The translations under genes and the position numbers were made by a program. Positions 1 to 9,344 of a stretch of DNA of 64,000 nucleotides are shown here, piece after piece. Position 1 is the stretch's first letter, and every line of letters begins with the position of its first letter. The DNA comes from Pseudomonas sp. MF4836 (GTDB lineage: Bacteria > Pseudomonadota > Gammaproteobacteria > Pseudomonadales > Pseudomonadaceae), in assembly GCF_002018875.1 (NCBI RefSeq), contig NZ_MVOL01000001.1:248001-312000 (forward strand). The letters run 5' to 3'. The notes beneath the pieces are model-generated. The model was not told where the DNA came from, did no database searches, and saw only the letters and a program-made list of their open reading frames with translations.

Positions 1-2
1 TG

Positions 3-407
3 GTCAATAGCGGGCTGCTGGTGGCCCACCTGGCGACTCATCCACGGCTGATCGGCGAGGTCAGGGGCGGTGAAATCCTGCTGATGCCGCTGCTGACACC
101 ACTGGTGGCGTTTCTGGTGTTTCTCCTGCCGATGTTTGCCCTGGCCCTGGGGGTGGTCCTGCTGAAGGTCAGGCGTTCAGCCTTCAGTTGCAACGCCTTG
201 GCGTTGATCGGCAGCGTGACGGTGACAGGTTGGGTCCTGCTGTTTATCCGGGCCGTGGTCAATGGCATCGAGCGCGCACGCTACGTGGACTACCTGCCGG
301 GCGTGCTCCTGCTCTGGCTGGCCGCTGCCGTCACCTGCTGGCTGACCGCCCGTTGCTTCCTGCCTTCACCGGATAGCCCGCCCGTGTGCCGAGCCTCGCC
401 GGACTGA
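3..407 (+). CDS. Integral membrane protein, 5' end outside window
   Basis: The reading frame is already open at the left edge, so the gene very probably starts upstream; the first start-like codon inside is a GTG at 21. The visible part has about three hydrophobic segments (residues near 20-45, 55-80 and 92-112 counted from 21) separated by short basic loops (KVRR, ERARY), which indicates an inner-membrane protein. It ends in a polar, proline-rich tail. I see no catalytic or transport motif and cannot name the family. The next gene is convergent and ends 26 bases away. Confidence 0.55.
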   Translation, partial: VNSGLLVAHLATHPRLIGEVRGGEILLMPLLTPLVAFLVFLLPMFALALGVVLLKVRRSAFSCNALALIGSVTVTGWVLLFIRAVVNGIERARYVDYLPGVLLLWLAAAVTCWLTARCFLPSPDSPPVCRASPD

Positions 408-433
408 TCCCCCGGAGCGCGACGCGGGTCGTG

Positions 434-1828
434 TCAGCGAGACGGCGGGTTGGGCCAGCTCTGGATCGCGCCGCGCCAACCTTCATAGGTCTTGGCCACT
501 TGCAGCAGCCATTGATCGGCAAAGCGCGGCGCGATCATCTGCAGGCCGATGGGCAAGCCCTCGGCGCTGAAGCCGCAGTTGATCGACAGCGCCGGTTGTT
601 CGCCCATGTTCCAGGGCAGGGTGAAGACGATGTGCTCGAACGGCTGTTGCGGATTGTTGGTGGGAGATGGCCACTCGGCGGGAAAGCTGTTGACCTGGTT
701 GGTCGGCGACAGCACCAGGTCGAATTCGCTGAACACCTGGGCGGCGCGGCGGCGCATCTCGAAGGTCTGGTTAAAGCCCCGGACCGCCTCAACCCCTGAA
801 AGATCGGCCCCCGCTGCCGCCCAGTCGCGAATGTAGGGCAGCACCCTGGCCAACTGCTCGGCGCCCAGGGCCGACAGTTCCGCCCATTGCCGGGCCCGCC
901 AGAAGCGATCGAGGCCATCCAGTTGGGCGCGGTCCATGATCGGCGCCAGGGTCCGCACCTGGGCCCCGTGGCGTTCGAACAACCGCGCGGCGCCCTGCAC
1001 CGCCTCGCAGACAAAGCCTTCCGGTTGCAGCCCGGCGCCAGGTTCCAGCATCAGGCCGATCTTCAGGCCATGGACCGACAGTGGCTGGTCGCTCCAGTCG
1101 CTGGCCAACGGCGGCAGGCTGGTGGCGTCGCGGGCATCGGGCTTGGCCAGGTAGCGCATCATCAGCACCGCGTCATCCACGCTGCGGGTCATGGGCCCGG
1201 CACAGCGCCCGGTGTAATAAGGGTCTATGGGAATCCGCCCCAGGGTCGGCTTGAACCCCACCAGGCCGCACCAGGCGGCGGGCAGGCGCACCGAACCGCC
1301 GATATCGGTGCCGATATGCAGCGGCCCGTAACCGGCTGCGGCCGCGGCGCCCGCCCCGGAACTGGAGCCGCCGGGGTTGCAGGCACGGTTCCAGGGGTTG
1401 CGGGTGATGCCATGGAAACTCGACAACCCGGAAGACAACATGCCGAAATCCGGCACCGTGGTCTTGGCCAGGATGATCGCCCCGGCTTCGCGCATTCGCG
1501 CGGCTGGCGGCGCATCCTGCACGGCAGGCTTGAGCAGGGTGGCGGCGCTGCCCAGGGGAATCGGCGTGCCCCGGGTGGCAATCAGCTCCTTGATCGTGAC
1601 CGGCACCCCGTCCAGCGGACCCTGGGGCGAACCCTTGTGCCAGCGCTCGGTGGAGGCCCGGGCCTGCTGGAGCACCTGCTGCGGATCGAAGGCGTAGAGC
1701 GCGCGGATATGCGGCTCCCAGCGCTCGATATGGGCCAGCAGATGCTCGTAATAGTCCAGGGGAGACAGGGTGCGGCCGGCGAACCGGGCCAGCAGTTGGG
1801 AGGCTTGGAGCTCGTGCAGATCAGTCAT
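434..1828 (-). CDS. Amidase (amidase signature family)
   Basis: The 464-residue protein hydrolyses a carboxamide to acid and ammonia; its substrate cannot be read from the sequence. It carries the amidase-signature triad: Lys80 in VTIKE, a serine in the GGSSSG loop (153-158) and the nucleophile Ser179 in GTDIGGSVR, followed by GLVGFKPT. This is the usual length for the family and no export signal is seen. The frame is open upstream to 1900, but I chose the ATG at 1828 because AAGGA lies about 8 bases before it. The gene stands alone. A REP-like hairpin lies upstream. Confidence 0.9.
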   Translation of the reverse strand: MTDLHELQASQLLARFAGRTLSPLDYYEHLLAHIERWEPHIRALYAFDPQQVLQQARASTERWHKGSPQGPLDGVPVTIKELIATRGTPIPLGSAATLLKPAVQDAPPAARMREAGAIILAKTTVPDFGMLSSGLSSFHGITRNPWNRACNPGGSSSGAGAAAAAGYGPLHIGTDIGGSVRLPAAWCGLVGFKPTLGRIPIDPYYTGRCAGPMTRSVDDAVLMMRYLAKPDARDATSLPPLASDWSDQPLSVHGLKIGLMLEPGAGLQPEGFVCEAVQGAARLFERHGAQVRTLAPIMDRAQLDGLDRFWRARQWAELSALGAEQLARVLPYIRDWAAAGADLSGVEAVRGFNQTFEMRRRAAQVFSEFDLVLSPTNQVNSFPAEWPSPTNNPQQPFEHIVFTLPWNMGEQPALSINCGFSAEGLPIGLQMIAPRFADQWLLQVAKTYEGWRGAIQSWPNPPSR

Positions 1829-1938
1829 CGAACGCATCCTTGGGCCGGGCGTCAGTCGGGTTGCCGATGATTTGACTGTAGCGTCTACATCCGGGCCCAA
1901 CCATTATCCGTGGCGCTGCCCTGATGACCTTGTTCAGC

Positions 1939-1966
1939 CGTAGGAGCCGGCAAGCCGGCTCCTACG
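1939..1966. repeat. REP-like perfect hairpin (family 1)
   Basis: Two perfect 13-base arms (CGTAGGAGCCGGC and its complement) are separated by two bases. Hairpins of this TAGGAGCCGGC type are scattered between genes of fluorescent pseudomonads. It lies between the divergently read amidase start and the end of the next leftward gene. Confidence 0.65.
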
Positions 1967-1977
1967 GGGGGCATGTG

Positions 1978-2253
1978 TCAGGGTTGAAGAGGTTGTGCCC
2001 GCAGCTGGCGCCCCAATACATCCAGCACATCACAGCCATCGCGCAACGGAATGGCGCAGACCAGCGCCAGCTCCTGCAACACCAGGGCATCGCCGGGGAT
2101 ATCGGGCCGCGCGGCGAAGTTTTCCAGCAGTTGAGTGACGGCGCGGATGCGATAGGCGGCCGCTTCGTACAGCACATCGGCGGGGGCCTGGGTATCGATC
2201 AGCAGGGAAGGGATGGTGCAGTCGTGGCCGGTGATCGGCATGTATCTGTTCAT
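1978..2253 (-). CDS. Small conserved-looking hypothetical protein
   Basis: A 91-residue soluble protein with no signal peptide or membrane segment. It looks helical (ADVLYEAAAYRIRAVTQLLE) and I do not recognise the family. A GAGG ribosome site lies about 8 bases before the ATG. The start overlaps (ATGA) the stop of an upstream leader reading frame (2250-2468), so the two could be translationally coupled. The roughly 200-base leader is unusually structured and resembles phage C4 regulatory RNA, which suggests post-transcriptional control. Coding status rests on the ribosome site, the leader and good codon use. Confidence 0.65.
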   Translation of the reverse strand: MNRYMPITGHDCTIPSLLIDTQAPADVLYEAAAYRIRAVTQLLENFAARPDIPGDALVLQELALVCAIPLRDGCDVLDVLGRQLRAQPLQP

Positions 2254-2470
2254 AAGTAACGCCTCGGTCGGTTAGGAGCGCCACTCGATCGTCGCCAAAC
2301 GAAGGGTGGCAGCTGTACGCAGGTTGGCGAACCGGGACCGCGGAGCCGGCAGACCCGAAGGTCTCCCGCGTACAGCCGCCATAAGGCAGCGTTACAGATG
2401 CGAAAAGCCCTGCAAACAAGCGCAGGGCTCTCGCACACGGTCATAGGGTCGCCAAACCCGATCGTCATCA
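2254..2470 (-). ncRNA. Structured leader resembling C4 antisense RNA
   Basis: Read on the minus strand, the leader has a 13-bp stem formed by 2368-2380 and 2308-2320 (one G-U pair) closing an AGACC-UUCG-GGUCU hairpin. A second hairpin, GGUU-CGCC-AACC, exposes CGCCAA at 2324-2329. That loop is complementary to two UUGGCG loops, one upstream (2450-2455, inside GGGU-UUGGCG-ACCC) and one downstream (2293-2298). Paired complementary loops around a long stem are the hallmark of phage P1/P7-type C4 antisense RNA. A short reading frame from ATG 2444 runs through the element and ends overlapping the next start. The family assignment is from memory and inferred. Confidence 0.5.
2402..2429 (-). terminator. 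Attenuator-like hairpin inside the leader
   Basis: On the minus strand AGCCCTGC pairs with GCAGGGCT across an 8-base loop and is followed by TTTT. It lies upstream of the C4-like fold, so it could end transcription early. Confidence 0.5.
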
Positions 2471-2601
2471 GGACGACGCAGGACTATAGGCACGCCCCCA
2501 GGAACGGGACAAGGCACTGGCACGACAGGAATTTCTGAGATTGCTGTAGGACTCAGGAGCGCGAGTGTGAATCAACCACGCCGGAGGTTCAACGCCCGGC
2601 C

Positions 2602-2889
2602 TCAGTCGAAGCCGATGCGCGAGGTCTGGCGGGTTTCGCGGTCATGCAGCTGATTGATATCGGTCTCGTAACTGCATTGCCCGCTGCAACGGTGTTCGAC
2701 ACTGATCGGGGCCTTGAACTGCAACTTCAGTGTCGGCGCAGTGGGTTCGGGCGCTGGCGCCGCGGTCGTGGCCTCTGCCAGCGGCGGCTGCGGGTAGCTC
2801 AGGTCCAGCCTGGCGGCCTGGGCCGAGCAGGCCAGCAGGCTGAGTAGGACACCGGTAAAAAACGCTTTGCAACTGCACATCATCAACAT
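2602..2889 (-). CDS. Small exported hypothetical protein
   Basis: A 95-residue protein with a typical signal peptide: a lysine, a hydrophobic core (AFFTGVLLSLLACSAQA) and probable cleavage after AQA near residue 25. The mature part is proline/alanine/threonine rich and then has a CSGQC pair that could form a disulfide. This suggests a small periplasmic protein of unknown role. Three ATG codons (2889, 2883, 2880) are possible and no strong ribosome site separates them. It is divergent from the glucosidase at 3060. Confidence 0.6.
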   Translation of the reverse strand: MLMMCSCKAFFTGVLLSLLACSAQAARLDLSYPQPPLAEATTAAPAPEPTAPTLKLQFKAPISVEHRCSGQCSYETDINQLHDRETRQTSRIGFD

Positions 2890-3059
2890 CGCACTGTCAT
2901 AAAAGGGTTGCCGATTATAACGAACCAGGGTCGGTAAATTTAATAAAAAGGCTCTGCAATGGGGTTCTTCAGTCGTTTTGAGCGTGACGGATGCTCGCAC
3001 CATGAAACATTTGTCATGCCCCAGGCCCCCAGGCAGCTCCTACACTGCAGCTCATTCCC

Positions 3060-5723
3060 ATGGCCACGGACACCCCCATGACGGCAAAACCAGCAGCGAG
3101 CATTCTCGACACGGTTGAAGGCCAGCGCCTGCAAGGCGCCGAGGCCGGCCACTGGCGCGAATGGGGGCCTTACTTGAGTGAGCGGCAGTGGGGCACGGTG
3201 CGCGAGGACTACAGCGCCGATGGCGACGCCTGGCGCTACCTGCCCCATGACCACGCGCGCAGTCGGGCCTATCGCTGGGGCGAGGACGGCCTCGCCGGGT
3301 TCTCCGACAAGGCCCAGCACTGGTGCCTGGGGCTGGCGCTGTGGAATGAGCACGACAGCATTCTCAAGGAGCGGCTGTTCGGCCTGAACAACGCCGAAGG
3401 CAATCACGGCGAGGACGTCAAGGAGCTGTATTTCTACCTCGACGGCGTGCCCAGCCATGCCTATATGCGCATGCTCTACAAGTACCCCCAGGCGGCCTTC
3501 CCCTATGACGACCTGGTGCGCGAAAACGCCCGGCGCGGCCTGGGCGATGCCGAGTACGAGATCCTGGATACCGGCGTCTTTGAAGACCAGCGCTACTTCG
3601 ACGTGACGGTGGAATACGCCAAGCACCAGGCCGACGACCTGTTTATGCGGGTCACGGTGCACAACCGTGCCGATCAGCCCGCGCGGCTGCACGTGCTGCC
3701 CCAAGTGTGGGCGCGCAATAGCTGGAGTTGGGGCGACGATCCGCGCCGGCCGAGCCTGATACTGGAGGGCGAGCGCGTGCTGGCGCGCCACCCGCAATTA
3801 CCCGAACGCCAAGTCACTGCCTGGGGCCCCGAGCCCTGCCAGTGGCTGTTCTGCAACAACGACAGCAACTTCCCCAGGCTCGACGGGCTGGCTGCGCCGG
3901 GGCCGTTCAAGGATGGCTTCAACGATTACCTGGTGGGCGGCGTGGCCAACGCCATCGCCCGGGACGCGGGCACCCGGGTCGCCGCGCATTTCAGCCTGGC
4001 CCTGGGTGCCGGCGAGAGCAAAAGTGTCTACCTGCGCTTTGCCCCGGCAGGCGCCGAGCCGGTCAGTGCCCGCCAGGTGTTCGAGCGTTGTCGGGCCGAG
4101 GCCGATGATTTCTACGCGGCCCTGCAAGCCGGCCTCGACCAAGATGCGCGCAACGTGCAACGCCAGGCCCTGGCCGGCTTGCTGTGGTCCAAGCAGTTGT
4201 ATTACTTCGACGTCAAGCAATGGCTCGACGGCGATCCCGGCCAGCCGCCACCGCCGCCCGAGCGCGAGCATCTGCGCAACAGCCACTGGCGGCACCTGGC
4301 CAACTTCGACATCGTGTCGATGCCCGACACCTGGGAATATCCCTGGTACGCCTCCTGGGACCTGGGGTTCCAGGCGGTGGCCTTTGCCCTGATCGACCCC
4401 GGGTTTGCCAAGCACCAGTTGCTGCTATTGGTCAAAGACCGTTTTATGCACCCCAATGGCCAGTTGCCGGCCTATGAATGGCGCTTTGACGATGCCAACC
4501 CGCCGGTGCATGCCTGGGCCAGCTGGCGCGTGTACCAGCAGGACAAGGCGCTGACCGGCGAAGGTGACCTGGATTTTCTCGAGCGCATCTTCCACAAGCT
4601 GCTGCTTAATTTCTCGTGGTGGGTCAACCGCAAGGACGCCGAAGGCCGCAACCTGTTCCAGGGGGGCTTCCTCGGCCTGGACAATATCGGCCTGTTCGAC
4701 CGCTCGGCGGCGTTGCCGCCGGGCTACACCCTGGATCAGGCCGATGGCACGGCCTGGGTCGCGGCCTACGCCCTGGACCTGATGCGCATTGCCCTAGAAC
4801 TGGCCAAGCGCAACCCGGTGTACGTCGATATCGCGGTGAAGTTCTTTGAACACTTCCTGTATATCGCCGGTGCCATCAACCGCGTCGATGACGCCGCCGA
4901 AGGCCTGTGGGACGAACAGGACCAGTTTTTCTACGATGTGTTGCAGCACCCGGACGGGCTCAGCGAACCTCTGCGCCTGCGCTCCATCGTCGGCCTGATG
5001 CCGCTGTTCGCGGTGCAGGTGCTGGAGCAGCACGAACACGAAGGGCTGCCGGGGCTGCGTGAGCGCTTGCTGGGCTTTATGCGCCATCGGCCGGACCTCG
5101 CCAGCCTGGTATCGCGCTGGACCGAGCCGGGGGAGGGCAACCGCATGCTCCTGGCGCTGCTGCGTGGGGAGCGGACCAAGGATTTGCTCAAGCGCATGCT
5201 GGATGAGGCGGAATTTCTCAGCGAGTTTGGTGTTCGCTCGCTGTCCAAGGCCTTTGCCGAGCAGCCGTTTGAGTTGCAGGTCAATGGCAACCCGTTAAAC
5301 GCTCGCTATGTGCCGGCCGAGTCCGACTCGCGGCTGTACGGCGGTAACTCCAACTGGCGCGGGCCGCTGTGGATGCCGATCAACTACATGTTGATCGAAG
5401 CCTTGCGCGAGTTTCACCGCTACTACGACCAGAACTTTTCTGTGGAGTACCCCAGCGGTTCAGGCTACCTGGCGTCGCTCAAAGAGGTCGCGGACGGCCT
5501 GAGCCAGCGCCTGACCCGTTTGTTCCTGCGTGATGAGGACGGGCTGCGGCCCTCCATGTGCGGCTATCCGCAATTGCAGGCTGACCCGATCGATCGTGAC
5601 CTGGTGCTGTTCCATGAATACTTCCATGGCGAAACCGGACGCGGCCTGGGGGCGTCCCACCAGACGGGGTGGACGGCGTTGGTGGCGCTGTTGCTGCAAC
5701 CTGAGTGGCAGCAACGGCGGTGA
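3060..5723 (+). CDS. GH63-like glucosidase (MGH1-type glycosidase)
   Basis: An 887-residue cytosolic protein with no signal peptide. It has the layout of bacterial relatives of mannosyl-oligosaccharide glucosidase (family GH63): an N-terminal beta-rich half (to about residue 330) and a C-terminal (alpha/alpha) barrel with aromatic/acidic stretches such as [18 protein letters not shown] and [18 protein letters not shown]. Such enzymes probably cleave alpha-glucosides, perhaps glycogen- or trehalose-derived sugars; the substrate is not evident here. The start is uncertain because the ribosome site is weak; ATG 3078 is an alternative. The gene is single and ends 13 bases before the convergent tail at 5737. 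Confidence 0.8.
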   Translation: MATDTPMTAKPAASILDTVEGQRLQGAEAGHWREWGPYLSERQWGTVREDYSADGDAWRYLPHDHARSRAYRWGEDGLAGFSDKAQHWCLGLALWNEHDSILKERLFGLNNAEGNHGEDVKELYFYLDGVPSHAYMRMLYKYPQAAFPYDDLVRENARRGLGDAEYEILDTGVFEDQRYFDVTVEYAKHQADDLFMRVTVHNRADQPARLHVLPQVWARNSWSWGDDPRRPSLILEGERVLARHPQLPERQVTAWGPEPCQWLFCNNDSNFPRLDGLAAPGPFKDGFNDYLVGGVANAIARDAGTRVAAHFSLALGAGESKSVYLRFAPAGAEPVSARQVFERCRAEADDFYAALQAGLDQDARNVQRQALAGLLWSKQLYYFDVKQWLDGDPGQPPPPPEREHLRNSHWRHLANFDIVSMPDTWEYPWYASWDLGFQAVAFALIDPGFAKHQLLLLVKDRFMHPNGQLPAYEWRFDDANPPVHAWASWRVYQQDKALTGEGDLDFLERIFHKLLLNFSWWVNRKDAEGRNLFQGGFLGLDNIGLFDRSAALPPGYTLDQADGTAWVAAYALDLMRIALELAKRNPVYVDIAVKFFEHFLYIAGAINRVDDAAEGLWDEQDQFFYDVLQHPDGLSEPLRLRSIVGLMPLFAVQVLEQHEHEGLPGLRERLLGFMRHRPDLASLVSRWTEPGEGNRMLLALLRGERTKDLLKRMLDEAEFLSEFGVRSLSKAFAEQPFELQVNGNPLNARYVPAESDSRLYGGNSNWRGPLWMPINYMLIEALREFHRYYDQNFSVEYPSGSGYLASLKEVADGLSQRLTRLFLRDEDGLRPSMCGYPQLQADPIDRDLVLFHEYFHGETGRGLGASHQTGWTALVALLLQPEWQQRR

Positions 5724-5736
5724 TGGAGGCGCGACG

Positions 5737-5868
5737 TTATTTTTCTTGTGCCTGCTTCAGTTTTTCCGAGACATCCGACACCACCCAATTCAGGGTCGCG
5801 ACCGGAACCGTGATCGCCTTGCCATCGGCATACAGCGCGCAGAACGAGGTCGAGCACTGCATGACCCG
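5737..5868 (-). pseudogene. Detached C-terminal tail of the upstream membrane protein
   Basis: Reading straight through the TAG at 5869-5871 in the same frame gives 43 further sense codons and a TAA at 5737. The translated tail includes CSTSFCALYADGKAITV and ends VSEKLKQAQEK. It looks like a genuine folded C-terminus (two cysteines, alternating strand, charged helix), not random sequence, and stops just short of the convergent gene. The simplest reading is a TAC-to-TAG type nonsense change, or a sequencing error. Confidence 0.6.
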
Positions 5869-6501
5869 CTAAGTGCCTTTGTGCCCATCGGGGTCATTGA
5901 CGGTCACCAGTGGCGAGTTCTTGAAGCCGTCTTTCAGATCGTCGGCGGCTGAATCCTTACCGATCAATGAAAAAGGGGTGATGGTGATCATCAGGATGAA
6001 CGAGATAAAAAACATCGCGACAAACAGGCCGTAGCTCGGGATGAAAATATACAGCGCGCATTTCCCCATCTCTTTCAATAAGGACGGCGCGGGGGTGGTG
6101 GCCTGCTGCTTGCTCGACTGCTTTTTATCATTGAGCGTTTTGGTGAGCTTGGCGATCAGGTAGTTGAAGCCACCGAACACCACGATGGTCAGCACGCAGA
6201 CCAGGGTTGCCCATAGCCAGTGCTGCCCGATGAATTCAAAACTCCCTTTCAAGCCATTGGTCATGGCGTGATACCAGGCCAGCACCGCGGTGACGAAGGT
6301 GCTGGAGGTGTCCATGGGAAACATCGAGGTTTCCAGCTGGAAGTAGCCCAGGTATCCGTCGTGGTAAGCCTTGCCGTTCAAGTAGAAGAACGGGGTGGTG
6401 ATGGCCAGGATCACCGAGCCGATCATGCCCCAGGCGATCGGGCTCTTACCGGTGGTTTCCTGGGCTTTTTCTGTTTCTTTAAGCTTGGCGTTCACTCTCA
6501 T
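5869..6501 (-). CDS. Membrane protein truncated by in-frame TAG
   Basis: A 210-residue inner-membrane protein with about three membrane segments (near 25-45, 95-115 and 150-178), a lysine/glutamine-rich loop (KTLNDKKQSSKQQ) and a polar C-terminal part after the last segment. I do not recognise the family. AAGGA directly abuts the ATG at 6501, so the GTG at 6495, six bases from AAGGA, is probably the true start. Translation ends at a TAG, but the frame stays coding-like for another 43 codons (5737-5868), so the protein probably lacks its normal C-terminus. The intact version would be about 254 residues. Confidence 0.65.
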   Translation of the reverse strand: MRVNAKLKETEKAQETTGKSPIAWGMIGSVILAITTPFFYLNGKAYHDGYLGYFQLETSMFPMDTSSTFVTAVLAWYHAMTNGLKGSFEFIGQHWLWATLVCVLTIVVFGGFNYLIAKLTKTLNDKKQSSKQQATTPAPSLLKEMGKCALYIFIPSYGLFVAMFFISFILMITITPFSLIGKDSAADDLKDGFKNSPLVTVNDPDGHKGT

Positions 6502-6630
6502 TCCTTAAGATTTTCCAATGGCGTCTTTCGTGCTCAAAGCCCTGCGCCGGGCAAAACCATAGCAGCTGTTTTCTTCTCTGCGATCAAAAAAACGGGTGCG
6601 ACCGGGTCATGGCCGCAGCGGATGTGGCGC

Positions 6631-7524
6631 TTATTGGCCGTACCAGCGAGGCACAACACTGGAAAAACCGGCGAAGTCCTCCCAGACCTTTTGCGTGCGT
6701 TGCAGGCTGGCGTGGATTTGCTCTTCGCCGAAGGCCATGGCCCAGATCACGCTGAAGAAGGTATCGAACGCGACGTAGAACGCCATGCGGGTGAAGAACC
6801 CAGGGTCGGCGTTGCCCGCGCAGTAGCCGTCGATCTGGCCGCGGGCGAAGTCGCTGCTGAGGTTGCAGGAAAACAGCGCCAGCCTGTTGAAGTCTCGCGC
6901 CGGATCGCCAAGACGACAGCGGTTGAAATCGATGATCGACAATTGGTCATCGGCGCCCACGATCATGTTGTTCAGGTGATAGTCGCCGTGCAGAAACACC
7001 CGCGGCGCGTCTGCCAGCAGATGAAAGTGCTGCTCGATAAATGGCAGGAAGTCTTGCTCATGGGCCACTTGATAGCCGCAGCTCCGGTACTGTTCGAGCT
7101 TTTTAAGGTAGAGGGCACGCATCTGCTGTTCGGCGTTCTCGGTGCCTGGAGGCACAGCAACGCTGTGTATCTGCTGGAGTATCCGACCGGCTTGCAGGCC
7201 CAGTTCATGACAGGCAGCGGCCGGACGCTCGGCAACCCAGTGCGCGCCATCCTGGCCTTCGATCCATGACAACAGCGAGTAGACCTGGCGCCCTGAATCA
7301 AACAGGCCAAAGGCCAATGGCTGGGACATGGCGATGCCCTGTGCCGCCAGGTGTTGGGTCCACTGGAACTCGTGGTGCTTGCTGGTGTGCTGGGCGGCGT
7401 CGCTGGTGCGCAAGAGCAGGTGCTGGCCCTGTGCATCGACGATGTGAAAGATCCGATCGCTGGACCAGCCCAGGGTCTGTTCTTCGATGCTGCGCCACGT
7501 GGAATGGCCGGGAATGTCGTGCAT
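6631..7524 (-). CDS. APH-family phosphotransferase
   Basis: A 297-residue kinase-like protein of the aminoglycoside/choline phosphotransferase (APH) fold. The catalytic loop HGDYHLNN (about 179-186) and the metal-binding segment IDFNRCRLGDPARD (about 197-210) are intact, so phosphotransferase activity is likely. The substrate is unknown and need not be an antibiotic. The ATG at 7524 is supported by GGAGG five bases upstream; the frame is open further upstream only as overlap. It lies 101 bases downstream of the HypX-like gene on the same strand and may be co-transcribed with it. Confidence 0.85.
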   Translation of the reverse strand: MHDIPGHSTWRSIEEQTLGWSSDRIFHIVDAQGQHLLLRTSDAAQHTSKHHEFQWTQHLAAQGIAMSQPLAFGLFDSGRQVYSLLSWIEGQDGAHWVAERPAAACHELGLQAGRILQQIHSVAVPPGTENAEQQMRALYLKKLEQYRSCGYQVAHEQDFLPFIEQHFHLLADAPRVFLHGDYHLNNMIVGADDQLSIIDFNRCRLGDPARDFNRLALFSCNLSSDFARGQIDGYCAGNADPGFFTRMAFYVAFDTFFSVIWAMAFGEEQIHASLQRTQKVWEDFAGFSSVVPRWYGQ

Positions 7525-7625
7525 ATCGCCTCCTGGCAAACAGCTGCCGCCCCAGTGGGGCGGCAACAAAAAGGCGGCGATATTACGTGGCCTGGCGCTG
7601 CATTGAAAGCCGCCGGTCAGGCGGC

Positions 7626-9344
7626 TCAGCCCACCAATGCCACCTCCCGGGGTTGCGCCCAGTCTTCGATCAAGCGCTGCGGCGTGCAGCAGGTTTTGCG
7701 CTTGTAGACGAATGCCGCGCATTTTTCGGCGAAGCCTTTGCGGTTGTGCACCATGTCCTGGTGCATTTCCTCCAACTCGGTATTGCGGCAGTGCTGCATC
7801 AGTTGCGGGTCGGCCTGGGCCTTGCGCTCGCGGATGGCCTGGTAGCCGCTATCGCTCAGGGCGCTGTTGGCTCGTTGCAGCAGCCACAGGGCGAACTCGT
7901 CCGGGCAGCGCGGGCCGATCTCCTGCACCATGCCCATCTCCAGGGCCTGGAGGGTGCTGATGGGCAGGCATTCCTCGGTGAGCCGCTGGGCCATGGCCTG
8001 GCCCACGGTGCGGGGCAGGCTGTAGGTCCAGTATTCGGAGCCGAACAGGCCCATGGTCTTGTAATGCGGGTTGAGCACCACGTCAGACCGAGCCAGGACG
8101 ATGTCCGCCGCCAGCCCCAGCATCAGGCCGCCGGCACCGGCGCTGCCGGTCAGGCCGCAGACCACCAGTTGCCGGGCGCTGAGCAGCTCCTGGCAGACGT
8201 CGTCGATCGCCTGGATGTTGGCCCAGGCTTCGAGGCCCGGTACGGGGGCGGCCTGGATCACGTTCAGGTGCACGCCGTTGCAAAAGGCGCCACGTCCGCC
8301 CTTGATCAGCAGCACCTGGGTGTTCTGTGCCTTGGCCCAGCGCAGAGCGCGGGTCAGGCGCTGGCATTGTTCGGTGCTCATGGCGCCGTTGTAGAAGTCG
8401 AAGGTCAGCTCGCCGACATTGCCTGACTCGCGGTAGCGAATCGGCTGATAGGCCTCATTGCACAAAGGCGAGTTTTCGATTGACCAGTCCAGGTGCGGCA
8501 GGCCCTCCAGATGCTGCGCCAGTACATGCCGCGCCGGGCGCTTGAAGGTCTCGGCACCGGGTGCTGCCTTGGGTTTGAGGGCGCCGATCCACAGGCTGTG
8601 GTCGCCGGCGGCCACCAGCACGGCGTCATCGTGCACGGCGAGCAGTTCCCCGGGTGTACCGCTGCGTGCATCCAGGTGGGCGTCATACAGGTAGTACTGG
8701 CCGCCGGCCAGGCTCGCCAGCACCCCTGGCTGGCCGTCGGCGGCATCGATGGAGCGCTTGATGAAGCGCGCGCAGTCGTGCCAGCTGAAGGTACGGTCGC
8801 TCTGCTTCATGTTGGGCTGCAAGCGGCCACGGACGTTGGGGTCCAGGTAGTTCAGGGGGATCGGGGTGAAGCCGCTGGTGAATTTTTTCACCACGTCCTC
8901 GATGCACTGCAACGCGGCGTCGCTGATCAGGCCGTTGTACAGCTCGGATTTACGCAGGTTGGCCGGCAGGGTGAATTCGTGGGTCGACCAGATCGGCCCG
9001 GCATCCATTTCTTCCACGGCTTGCAGGGCCGTGACGCCCCAGCGGCTGACCTCATTGGTAATCGCCCAGTCCAGGGCGCTGGCGCCACGGTCGCCAACGA
9101 TCCCCGGGTGGATGATCACCAGCGGCCGTTGGGTATTGGCCCACAGTCGCTGCGGCACCCGGTCCTTGAGAAAGGGACAGATCACCAGGTCGGCGTTGGC
9201 GTCTTCGATCTGTTGGCAGACCGACTCTTCGTCGGTGAACAGCACCACGCTGGGGCGGTGCCCGGCCTGGCGCAGGCTCAGCCAGGCTCGTTGGGTCAGG
9301 CCGTTGAAGGCGCTGGACAGCAGAATGATCTTCAGTGATCCCAT
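7626..9344 (-). CDS. HypX-like formyltransferase / enoyl-CoA hydratase fusion
   Basis: A 572-residue two-domain protein. The N-terminal half is a formyltransferase (N10-formyl-THF type) with HPGIVGDRG at 79-87 and LDWAI after it. The C-terminal half is a crotonase domain (from about 310), with a GSAGAGGLMLGLAADIVLA oxyanion-hole region and NPHYKTMGLFGSEYWTY near 423-440. Both halves carry the wording of HypX/HoxX. HypX in aerobic hydrogen oxidisers makes the CO ligand of NiFe hydrogenase by way of formyl-CoA. No hydrogenase or other hyp gene is in this window, so this copy is an orphan and its role is open. The start at 9344 has AAGGA upstream. An APH kinase follows. Confidence 0.85.
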   Translation of the reverse strand: MGSLKIILLSSAFNGLTQRAWLSLRQAGHRPSVVLFTDEESVCQQIEDANADLVICPFLKDRVPQRLWANTQRPLVIIHPGIVGDRGASALDWAITNEVSRWGVTALQAVEEMDAGPIWSTHEFTLPANLRKSELYNGLISDAALQCIEDVVKKFTSGFTPIPLNYLDPNVRGRLQPNMKQSDRTFSWHDCARFIKRSIDAADGQPGVLASLAGGQYYLYDAHLDARSGTPGELLAVHDDAVLVAAGDHSLWIGALKPKAAPGAETFKRPARHVLAQHLEGLPHLDWSIENSPLCNEAYQPIRYRESGNVGELTFDFYNGAMSTEQCQRLTRALRWAKAQNTQVLLIKGGRGAFCNGVHLNVIQAAPVPGLEAWANIQAIDDVCQELLSARQLVVCGLTGSAGAGGLMLGLAADIVLARSDVVLNPHYKTMGLFGSEYWTYSLPRTVGQAMAQRLTEECLPISTLQALEMGMVQEIGPRCPDEFALWLLQRANSALSDSGYQAIRERKAQADPQLMQHCRNTELEEMHQDMVHNRKGFAEKCAAFVYKRKTCCTPQRLIEDWAQPREVALVG

